This document shows positions 62,601-64,000 of a stretch of DNA of 64,000 bases, one piece after another; positions within the stretch are counted from its first letter, which is position 1; each line of letters starts with the position of its first letter. Under the pieces are notes generated by a model. That model saw only the letters and a list, made by a program, of their open reading frames with translations, searched no databases and was not told where the DNA came from. The position numbers and the translations under genes are program-made. This DNA is from Chrysaora quinquecirrha (lineage: Eukaryota > Cnidaria > Scyphozoa > Semaeostomeae > Pelagiidae): contig JACTAT010000039.1 of assembly GCA_014526335.1 (NCBI GenBank), positions 7,632,377 through 7,696,376 of the forward strand, written 5' to 3'.

Positions 62601-63647
62601 GTTGAACATTATTAAACGACACGGGAGAGCGTTAACGGCCCGGCAGACTAAATCTCACGGAAACTCAAGAGAAAATATCAAAAAAGACGGTCAGTGAGGG
62701 CTTTAAGTTTAGACAAGTTTTAATTTCAGATAGTGGACCATATCCAAGTTATTTTAGGCGTTCAATGTAGTAGAGACATAGGCACATTATATTGTTTGAA
62801 AATTGATAGCATAGCTTCTTTATGGTATGTACATTTTTATAGGAAGCTGATGATGATCTAAAGAAAAGAGCGTTGTTGCCATCGAGTATGCCACTTGCTG
62901 AAGAGGCTGCAGAAGATGCTGATTTAGCGAAACGAATAAGATATGGTGAAGGTAAGATTTATGNNNNNNNNNNNNNNNNNNNNNNNNNNNNNNNNNNNNN
63001 NNNNNNNNNNNNNNNNNNNNNNNNNNNNNNNNNNNNNNNNNNNNNNNNNNNNNNNNNNNNNNNNNNNNNNNNNNNNNNNNNNNNNNNNNNNNNNNNNNNN
63101 NNNNNNNNNNNNNNNNNNNNNNNNNNNNNNNNNNNNNNNNNNNNNNNNNNNNNNNNNNNNNNNNNNNNNNNNNNNNNNNNNNNNNNNNNNNNNNNNNNNN
63201 NNNNNNNNNNNNNNNNNNNNNNNNNNNNNNNNNNNNNNNNNNNNNNNNNNNNNNNNNNNNNNNNNNNNNNNNNNNNNNNNNNNNNNNNNNNNNNNNNNNN
63301 NNNNNNNNNNNNNNNNNNNNNNNNNNNNNNNNNNNNNNNNNNNNNNNNNNNNNNNNNNNNNNNNNNNNNNNNNNNNNNNNNNNNNNNNNNNNNNNNNNNN
63401 NNNNNNNNNNNNNNNNNNNNNNNNNNNNNNNNNNNNNNNNNNNNNNNNNNNNNNNNNNNNNNNGACCATAATTAAAAGGTTTGTAGATATTTGTGAGCAT
63501 TAATATCTTTGTACTAAACTTATAGATCCCATCCTGGCCAGAGGTAGTAAAACTGCAGCCAGTGATGCCAAACAAATATTTATTCTTACGCTGAAGGAAA
63601 CAGTTTGGAACATTAGTATTTATGAATGGATAGAATCATTTTGGCAG
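37029..63647 (+). CDS. YJU2B: YJU2B/CCDC130 splicing factor, CWC16 family (3' end incomplete)
   Basis: Exons: 37029-37031 (ATG only), 38975-39028, 39834-39913, 40134-40189, 42264-42382, 43366-43450, 61886-62088, 62843-62951, and less surely 63526-63647. Phases agree across all joins (0,0,2,1,0,1,0,1). The protein starts MGERKGVNKYYPPDFDPGK and continues with GILIIRFEMPYNIWCNGC, closely matching animal CCDC130. Two CxxC pairs (C55/C58 and C90/C93) form the family's zinc site; KVGNYYTTPIYKFRMKC is the family core. Yju2/CWC16 proteins bind the spliceosome at first-step catalysis; YJU2B is the paralogue of YJU2. A 500-base gap (62964-63463) falls in intron 8, and exons may be missing there. Intron 6 contains the tRNA-Leu array. 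Confidence 0.92.
37837..37883. repeat. imperfect hairpin
   Basis: CCAATGTCAAGACTCAAATT pairs with AATTGAGTCTCGACATTGG around a short AT loop. Confidence 0.75.
38234..38904. mobile_element. MITE with AATACACCTTTT termini
   Basis: About 670 bp with about 30-bp imperfect inverted ends (ATACACCTTTTCAACTAAGA and inverse of TAGTTAAAAAGGTGTAT), flanked by TA on both sides. The same left terminus occurs in all GPCR unit flanks and near 12590. Confidence 0.65.
38975..39028 (+). CDS. YJU2B: YJU2B exon 2
   Basis: Acceptor ttcttag|GG, donor AAAG|gtaagc, 18 codons, phase 0: GERKGVNKYYPPDFDPGK. The initiator ATG comes from exon 1, whose last three bases are the ATG followed at once by gtaatt. Confidence 0.9.
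39180..39236. repeat. AT-rich microsatellite
   Basis: Repeats of ATATAATATATAACATATAAG type in intron 2. Confidence 0.7.
39834..39913 (+). CDS. YJU2B: YJU2B exon 3
   Basis: 80 bp, tttcag|GG to TCAG|gtagat, phase 2 out. Encodes GGLNKYHGTHALRERARKL then HEGILII. Confidence 0.9.
40134..40189 (+). CDS. YJU2B: YJU2B exon 4
   Basis: 56 bp, tttcag|GT to CATGG|gtaaat, phase 1 out. Encodes FEMPYNIWCNGCGNHIGM with the first CxxC pair. Confidence 0.9.
40190..42263. other. YJU2B intron 4
   Basis: 2.1 kb with the ACTAACT microsatellite at its start. Short ORFs at 40843-41194 and 41530-42068 on either strand show no recognisable protein. Confidence 0.5.
40301..40556. repeat. ACTA-type microsatellite
   Basis: Long run of imperfect CTAA/ACTAACT repeats with interspersed AGCTA units. 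Confidence 0.85.
42264..42382 (+). CDS. YJU2B: YJU2B exon 5
   Basis: 119 bp, catacag|GT to AAAG|gttggt, phase 0 out. Encodes VRYNAQKRKVGNYYTTPIYK and the second pair CHLC. Most conserved exon of the gene. Confidence 0.92.
42500..42710. mobile_element. small MITE-like element in intron 5
   Basis: 211 bp. TTTCCACTTCTGTGAATCTC at the left is matched at the right by an inverted TTTCCACTTCTACGAATATG; about 23 of 29 terminal bases pair. Confidence 0.5.
43366..43450 (+). CDS. YJU2B: YJU2B exon 6
   Basis: 85 bp, ttgtag|AA to ACCG|gtaatt, phase 1 out. Encodes NCDYEILSGARRKEERWDPA, strongly conserved in the family. The following intron contains the tRNA-Leu array. Confidence 0.92.
43557..43604 (+). 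pseudogene. 5'-truncated tRNA-Leu remnant
   Basis: Begins at TTCTGGTCCACATTTG, i.e. the 3' exon only, preceded by unrelated T-rich sequence. Left edge of the array. Confidence 0.85.
43682..43794 (+). tRNA. tRNA-Leu(CAA) copy 1, intron-containing
   Basis: Acceptor GTCAGGT/ACCTGAC, class II variable arm, anticodon loop CTCAAG interrupted by a 29-bp intron (43720-43748) before TTCTGG, the same place as in human tRNA-Leu-CAA. Box B GGTTCGAATCC. Changes: CATATTT in the variable arm and CCTAC in the T-stem. Confidence 0.88.
43871..43934 (+). pseudogene. tRNA-Leu copy 2, broken by insertion
   Basis: The 5' exon and most of the intron (to TGTGATTTGA) are intact, then the sequence changes to the inserted element. 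A 3' tRNA end resumes at 48181. Confidence 0.85.
45490..45835. repeat. GAT microsatellite in copy A
   Basis: Imperfect GATGAT/TTATTA run. Confidence 0.9.
46075..46170. repeat. long hairpin, copy A
   Basis: CAGCCTTCTGAACTTTCGCT and the following AGAGTCCGGGGAGGTT pair perfectly with the inverted copy after a 20-nt loop. Confidence 0.9.
46262..48180. mobile_element. palindrome-bearing element, tandem copy B
   Basis: Second copy, starts TCTCTATTACTAA, contains its own GAT microsatellite (47515-47840) and terminal hairpin (48080-48170). It ends abruptly in tRNA-Leu sequence at 48181. Confidence 0.6.
47515..47840. repeat. GAT microsatellite in copy B
   Basis: A run of about 27 near-pure GAT units near 47610-47690, with degenerate flanks. 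The minus-strand poly-Ile/Ser/Thr frame here is an artefact of it. Confidence 0.9.
48181..48194 (+). pseudogene. 3' end of the broken tRNA-Leu
   Basis: TCCCACACCTGACA, the last 14 bases of a tRNA-Leu, followed by the normal array spacer. Confidence 0.8.
48272..48384 (+). tRNA. tRNA-Leu(CAA) copy 3
   Basis: T-arm GCGGGTTCAAATCCCGC (compensated pair) with ACCTTAC acceptor mismatch; intron starts ATAAATTC. Confidence 0.78.
48462..48574 (+). tRNA. tRNA-Leu(CAA) copy 4
   Basis: Acceptor ACTTGAC; intron ATAATATC, TTTGAGG type. Confidence 0.82.
48652..48764 (+). tRNA. tRNA-Leu(CAA) copy 5
   Basis: Anticodon-stem change GCCTGACTCAAG; intron CACTGATTTGAGG. Confidence 0.78.
48842..48954 (+). tRNA. 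tRNA-Leu(CAA) copy 6
   Basis: Exons consensus; intron GATGTGAGG type. Confidence 0.88.
49032..49144 (+). tRNA. tRNA-Leu(CAA) copy 7
   Basis: GTCAAGT acceptor (G5A); intron GATATGAGG type. Confidence 0.82.
49222..49334 (+). tRNA. tRNA-Leu(CAA) copy 8, D-loop variant
   Basis: GAGCTTTTTAAGG replaces GAGCGGTCTAAGG, removing the conserved G18-G19; likely a pseudogene. Variable arm CACTTTTG. Confidence 0.6.
49411..49523 (+). tRNA. tRNA-Leu(TAA) copy 9
   Basis: Anticodon loop CTTAAG, so the anticodon is TAA. TAAGGTGCC D-stem side change; GTTTCGAA T-arm change; GATATGAGG intron. Confidence 0.75.
49600..49712 (+). tRNA. tRNA-Leu(CAA) copy 10
   Basis: GTCAGTT acceptor and TTCCGG anticodon-stem changes; TTTGAGG intron. 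Confidence 0.78.
49790..49902 (+). tRNA. tRNA-Leu(CAA) copy 11
   Basis: D-loop GAGCTGTCT; variable arm TGTCGGC; intron CCTTTCAGTGATATGAGG. Confidence 0.75.
49979..50091 (+). tRNA. tRNA-Leu(CAA) copy 12
   Basis: Exons consensus; GATGTGAGG intron. Confidence 0.88.
50169..50281 (+). tRNA. tRNA-Leu(CAA) copy 13
   Basis: GTCAAGT, loop TTCAAG (C32T), compensated T-arm, ACCTTAC acceptor. Confidence 0.72.
50359..50471 (+). tRNA. tRNA-Leu(CAA) copy 14
   Basis: Exons consensus; TTTGAGG intron. Confidence 0.92.
50549..50661 (+). tRNA. tRNA-Leu(CAA) copy 15
   Basis: Exons consensus; GATATGAGG intron. Confidence 0.9.
50739..50851 (+). tRNA. tRNA-Leu(CAA) copy 16, D-loop variant
   Basis: GAGCTTTTTAAGG as in copy 8, 1517 bp away; likely a pseudogene. 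Confidence 0.6.
50928..51040 (+). tRNA. tRNA-Leu(TAA) copy 17
   Basis: TAA anticodon; duplicate of copy 9 with the same side changes. Confidence 0.75.
51117..51229 (+). tRNA. tRNA-Leu(CAA) copy 18
   Basis: TTCCGG anticodon-stem change as in copy 10; TTTGAGG intron. Confidence 0.8.
51307..51419 (+). tRNA. tRNA-Leu(CAA) copy 19
   Basis: Duplicate of copy 11 (GAGCTGTCT, TGTCGGC). Confidence 0.75.
51496..51608 (+). tRNA. tRNA-Leu(CAA) copy 20
   Basis: Variable arm CATTTCTGGG; GATATGAGG intron; followed by aagcg rather than aaacg. Confidence 0.82.
51686..51798 (+). tRNA. tRNA-Leu(CAA) copy 21
   Basis: TAAGACGCC change after the D-loop; GATATGAGG intron. Confidence 0.82.
51876..51988 (+). tRNA. 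tRNA-Leu(CAA) copy 22
   Basis: D-loop TCTGAGG; T-arm GTTTCGAA; intron ACAAAATC, GATGTGAGG. Confidence 0.75.
52066..52178 (+). tRNA. tRNA-Leu(CAA) copy 23
   Basis: GTTCAAAT T-loop and CCCACCCCTGACA acceptor change; TTTGAGG intron. Confidence 0.78.
52255..52367 (+). tRNA. tRNA-Leu(CAA) copy 24, stem variants
   Basis: GGCCGCGCGG D-arm; anticodon stem CCAGT with TTTTGG, two changes. Confidence 0.68.
52445..52557 (+). tRNA. tRNA-Leu(CAA) copy 25, variant
   Basis: TAAGGTGCC; variable arm TGTCGTC; T-arm GGGCTCGAA; intron ends ATATGAAGA. Confidence 0.65.
52635..52747 (+). tRNA. tRNA-Leu(CAA) copy 26
   Basis: GCCTGACTCAAG; compensated T-arm; ACCTTAC; intron ATAAATTC as in copy 3. Confidence 0.72.
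52825..52937 (+). tRNA. tRNA-Leu(CAA) copy 27
   Basis: ACTTGAC acceptor as in copy 4; TTTGAGG intron. Confidence 0.84.
53015..53127 (+). tRNA. tRNA-Leu(CAA) copy 28
   Basis: First base A instead of G; GCCTGACTCAAG; CAGTGATTTGAGG intron. Confidence 0.72.
53205..53317 (+). tRNA. tRNA-Leu(CAA) copy 29
   Basis: GTCAAGT; intron end GATGTGAGA; T-stem GTGCGTTCG. Confidence 0.72.
53395..53507 (+). tRNA. tRNA-Leu(CAA) copy 30
   Basis: GGCCCAGCGG (G13C-side change); compensated T-arm; ACCTTAC. Confidence 0.7.
53585..53697 (+). tRNA. tRNA-Leu(CAA) copy 31
   Basis: GTCAAGT acceptor; TTTGAGG intron. Confidence 0.86.
53775..53887 (+). tRNA. tRNA-Leu(CAA) copy 32
   Basis: Exons consensus; GATATGAGG intron. 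Confidence 0.9.
53965..54076 (+). tRNA. tRNA-Leu(CAA) copy 33, T-stem deletion
   Basis: GAATCCACACC lacks one C of the T-stem, so probably defective. Confidence 0.65.
54153..54265 (+). tRNA. tRNA-Leu(CAA) copy 34
   Basis: Exons consensus; GATATGAGG intron; followed by aagcg. Confidence 0.9.
54343..54455 (+). tRNA. tRNA-Leu(CAA) copy 35
   Basis: TAAGACGCC as in copy 21; GATATGAGG intron. Confidence 0.82.
54533..54645 (+). tRNA. tRNA-Leu(CAA) copy 36
   Basis: T-arm GTTTCGAA; intron ACAAAATC, GATGTGAGG, as in copy 22. Confidence 0.78.
54723..54835 (+). tRNA. tRNA-Leu(CAA) copy 37
   Basis: CCCACCCCTGACA acceptor change; TTTGAGG intron. Confidence 0.82.
54912..55024 (+). tRNA. tRNA-Leu(CAA) copy 38
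   Basis: GGCCGCGCGG D-arm; TTTGAGG intron. Confidence 0.8.
55102..55214 (+). tRNA. tRNA-Leu(CAA) copy 39
   Basis: TAAGGTGCC; T-arm GTTTCGAA; GATATGAGG intron. Confidence 0.78.
55291..55403 (+). tRNA. tRNA-Leu(CAA) copy 40
   Basis: Exons consensus; GATATGAGG intron. Confidence 0.9.
55481..55593 (+). tRNA. tRNA-Leu(CAA) copy 41
   Basis: TAAGACGCC; T-stem CCAAC; GATATGAGG intron. Confidence 0.75.
55670..55782 (+). tRNA. tRNA-Leu(CAA) copy 42
   Basis: T-stem GCGGG without the matching change; intron ATAAAATTTTCGTC. Confidence 0.75.
55859..55970 (+). tRNA. tRNA-Leu(CAA) copy 43, one-base deletion
   Basis: TAAGCGCC lacks a G before the anticodon stem; intron ATAAAATTTTCC. Confidence 0.7.
56047..56159 (+). 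tRNA. tRNA-Leu(CAA) copy 44
   Basis: Exons consensus; intron ATAAAATTTTCC. Confidence 0.9.
56236..56348 (+). tRNA. tRNA-Leu(CAA) copy 45
   Basis: TAAGACGCC; GATATGAGG intron. Confidence 0.82.
56425..56537 (+). tRNA. tRNA-Leu(CAA) copy 46
   Basis: Exons consensus; intron ATAAAATTTTCGTC as in copy 42. Confidence 0.9.
56614..56725 (+). tRNA. tRNA-Leu(CAA) copy 47, one-base deletion
   Basis: Same TAAGCGCC deletion as copy 43, 755 bp away. Confidence 0.7.
56802..56914 (+). tRNA. tRNA-Leu(CAA) copy 48
   Basis: Exons consensus; intron ATAAAATTTTCC; followed by a ttttttcgacc terminator. Confidence 0.9.
56991..57103 (+). tRNA. tRNA-Leu(CAA) copy 49
   Basis: Exons consensus; CAGTGATTTGAGG intron. 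Confidence 0.92.
57181..57293 (+). tRNA. tRNA-Leu(CAA) copy 50
   Basis: GTCAAGT, GGCCGTGCGG and ACCAGAC acceptor changes. Confidence 0.7.
57371..57483 (+). tRNA. tRNA-Leu(CAA) copy 51, variant
   Basis: TAAGGCCCC; GGGCATGGG; CCTACAACTGAC; intron end TTTGTGG. Several stems affected. Confidence 0.6.
57561..57671 (+). tRNA. tRNA-Leu(CAA) copy 52
   Basis: 27-bp intron (CAGATATGAGG); exons consensus. Confidence 0.86.
57749..57860 (+). tRNA. tRNA-Leu(CAA) copy 53, one-base deletion
   Basis: TAAGCGCC deletion; CAGTGATTTGAGG intron. Confidence 0.7.
57937..58049 (+). tRNA. tRNA-Leu(CAA) copy 54
   Basis: Exons consensus; CAGTGATTTGAGG intron. Confidence 0.92.
58125..58237 (+). tRNA. tRNA-Leu(CAA) copy 55
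   Basis: First base A; GAGTGGTC D-loop (the form found in human); variable arm TGTCGGC; intron ATGAAATC. Confidence 0.75.
58316..58428 (+). tRNA. tRNA-Leu(CAA) copy 56, variant
   Basis: GTCGGCTGAGCGGTCATAGG, four changes in the D-arm region; intron ATAAACTC. Confidence 0.65.
58505..58617 (+). tRNA. tRNA-Leu(CAA) copy 57
   Basis: Variable arm TGTCGGC; CAGTGATTTGAGG intron. Confidence 0.85.
58696..58808 (+). tRNA. tRNA-Leu(TAA) copy 58
   Basis: Loop CTTAAG gives a TAA anticodon; everything else consensus, so the best candidate for a working UUA-reading tRNA here. Confidence 0.85.
58886..58998 (+). tRNA. tRNA-Leu(TAA) copy 59
   Basis: TAA anticodon, otherwise consensus. Confidence 0.85.
59075..59187 (+). 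tRNA. tRNA-Leu(CAA) copy 60
   Basis: Exons consensus; CAGTGATTTGAGG intron. Confidence 0.92.
59263..59375 (+). tRNA. tRNA-Leu(CAA) copy 61
   Basis: First base A; GAGTGGTC; TGTCGGC; intron CAATGGTTTGAGG. Duplicate of copy 55. Confidence 0.75.
59452..59564 (+). tRNA. tRNA-Leu(CAA) copy 62
   Basis: D-loop TCTATGG; TGTCGGC variable arm. Confidence 0.78.
59643..59755 (+). tRNA. tRNA-Leu(TAA) copy 63
   Basis: TAA anticodon, otherwise consensus; 947 bp after copy 58. Confidence 0.85.
59833..59945 (+). tRNA. tRNA-Leu(TAA) copy 64
   Basis: TAA anticodon, otherwise consensus; 947 bp after copy 59. Confidence 0.85.
60023..60134 (+). tRNA. tRNA-Leu(CAA) copy 65
   Basis: GTCGGGT acceptor; 28-bp intron ATAAATCTTCGTC. 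Confidence 0.78.
60211..60323 (+). tRNA. tRNA-Leu(CAA) copy 66
   Basis: Exons consensus; intron ATAAACTCTTCTTC. Confidence 0.9.
60401..60513 (+). tRNA. tRNA-Leu(CAA) copy 67
   Basis: GGCCGCGCGG D-arm; TGTGGTCATGGG arm change. Confidence 0.72.
60591..60703 (+). tRNA. tRNA-Leu(TAA) copy 68
   Basis: TAA anticodon; TAAAGCGCC; variable arm TTTCTGGGC; GATATGAGG intron. Confidence 0.75.
60780..60892 (+). tRNA. tRNA-Leu(CAA) copy 69, variant
   Basis: GCCACGT acceptor and GAATGATCT D-arm; likely weak or inactive. Confidence 0.6.
60969..61081 (+). tRNA. tRNA-Leu(CAA) copy 70
   Basis: T-stem GTTGG (one change); intron ATAAACTC. Confidence 0.8.
61159..61271 (+). tRNA. tRNA-Leu(CAA) copy 71
   Basis: Exons consensus; intron ATAAACTC. 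Confidence 0.92.
61349..61461 (+). tRNA. tRNA-Leu(CAA) copy 72
   Basis: TAAGGTGCC; T-arm GTTTCGAA; GATATGAGG intron, as copy 39. Confidence 0.78.
61538..61648 (+). tRNA. tRNA-Leu(CAA) copy 73
   Basis: 27-bp intron (CAGATATGAGG) as in copy 52; exons consensus. Confidence 0.86.
61726..61787 (+). pseudogene. 3'-truncated tRNA-Leu, right edge of array
   Basis: GTCAGGGTGGCCTAGTAGTC with several D-arm changes, then the sequence leaves the repeat inside the intron (after CAATGATT). Confidence 0.85.
61886..62088 (+). CDS. YJU2B: YJU2B exon 7
   Basis: 203 bp, tttgtag|AT to AATT|gtaagt, phase 0 out. Encodes DRDVKAKLVSDAMYKLEHNI and DDFAINQALRRKFRHEKKEM, the conserved charged helical region after the zinc core. 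Confidence 0.9.
62089..62842. other. YJU2B intron 7
   Basis: No gene or clear repeat recognised; the ORF at 62097-62474 has no recognisable domain. Confidence 0.5.
62843..62951 (+). CDS. YJU2B: YJU2B exon 8
   Basis: 109 bp, tttatag|GA to GAAG|gtaaga, phase 1 out. Encodes EADDDLKKRALLPSSMPLAE then DADLAKRIRYGE, an acidic/charged helix as expected for this part of CCDC130. Confidence 0.85.
62964..63463. other. assembly gap, 500 Ns
   Basis: Exactly 500 Ns, a typical placeholder length, in intron 8 of YJU2B. ORFs crossing it are meaningless. Confidence 0.99.
63526..63647 (+). CDS. YJU2B: possible YJU2B exon 9
   Basis: 122 bp, cttatag|AT to GGCAG|gtgagc, in phase with exon 8. The product PILARGSKTAASDAKQIFIL is not clearly like other CCDC130 proteins, so an exon may be missing in the gap or this may be a false exon. 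Confidence 0.4.
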
Positions 63648-64000
63648 GTGAGCAAAAATGTTTAAATAAACTAAAACTTCAAAAATTAAATTTTGACAAG
63701 TATACCTTAAGAATTTTGTAGATAAATAATAACATTTATAGTATTTTAGATTTATATGATTTAAAATCCATATACAATATGAACATTTAGGGCTCGAAAT
63801 GCCTGTAAAGTATTAATGGTTATTTTATAGGTACTTATTTAGTGTGTTTTCTTATGTCAATTAAAAATTATCAAATTGTATTTGTGCAGGTTTTAGAAAT
63901 ATTTTTTCCTTCAACTTTCACTTTGCTGGTCCAATCTTTATAGGTCATATTCATCTGTCATAAATTTTAAACCTGCTAGAAAAAAATGAATATAGCAATT
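63648..64000. other. intronic sequence, nothing recognised
   Basis: AT-rich, no exon found before the window end. The YJU2B C-terminus and stop are not in view. Confidence 0.4.

Noticed and set aside
62820..63575. ORFs containing long runs of X
   Set aside because: They cross the 500-N assembly gap.

Overview
The window is nuclear DNA from an animal: spliceosomal introns with GT-AG borders, a vertebrate-alignable splicing-factor gene, class A GPCRs, Pol III tRNA genes with an intron at position 37/38, and many DNA transposons. Low GC and intronless tandem GPCRs point to a marine invertebrate, most likely a cnidarian (anthozoan). That placement is inference. There is one 500-base assembly gap (62964-63463).

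Layout, left to right. (1) 577-3546 is an intact plus-strand transposase-derived ORF (hAT/RNase H-like) with zinc fingers. (2) 3838-9600 is a tandem array of 36 full-length initiator tRNA-Met genes, period about 157 bp. (3) 9824-36504 is one large minus-strand gene assembled here from seven exons, all joined in phase 1: ARM/HEAT-like helical repeats, then an ILEI/PANDER-like domain, a long acidic/serine-rich linker, a second helical segment and the start of a SPRY domain. It runs off the left side, so the iMet array and the transposase ORF probably sit in its next intron. (4) Its 18-kb intron (14970-33091) holds two MITE-like elements nearby, a direct repeat, a fold-back element with 466-bp nearly identical inverted arms enclosing a captured PH-domain exon, and four tandem intronless class A GPCR genes on the same strand. 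The GPCR units (about 2.59 kb) carry datable insertions: a TA-flanked element in two units with an empty site in a third, and a PIF/Harbinger derivative in one.

(5) 36505-37028 is a probable divergent promoter between that gene and YJU2B/CCDC130. (6) 37029-63647 is YJU2B (CWC16/Yju2 family splicing factor), nine exons seen on the plus strand, incomplete at the 3' end. (7) Its 18.4-kb intron 6 (43451-61885) contains a same-strand tandem array of 72 full-length intron-containing tRNA-Leu genes, mostly anticodon CAA, seven changed to TAA. Near its left end one tRNA-Leu copy is broken by a roughly 4.2-kb insertion made of two tandem copies of a 2-kb palindrome-bearing element.

The main theme is tandem amplification inside introns: two Pol III tRNA arrays and a GPCR cluster, all homogenised by unequal exchange, sit within or next to two divergent protein-coding genes.
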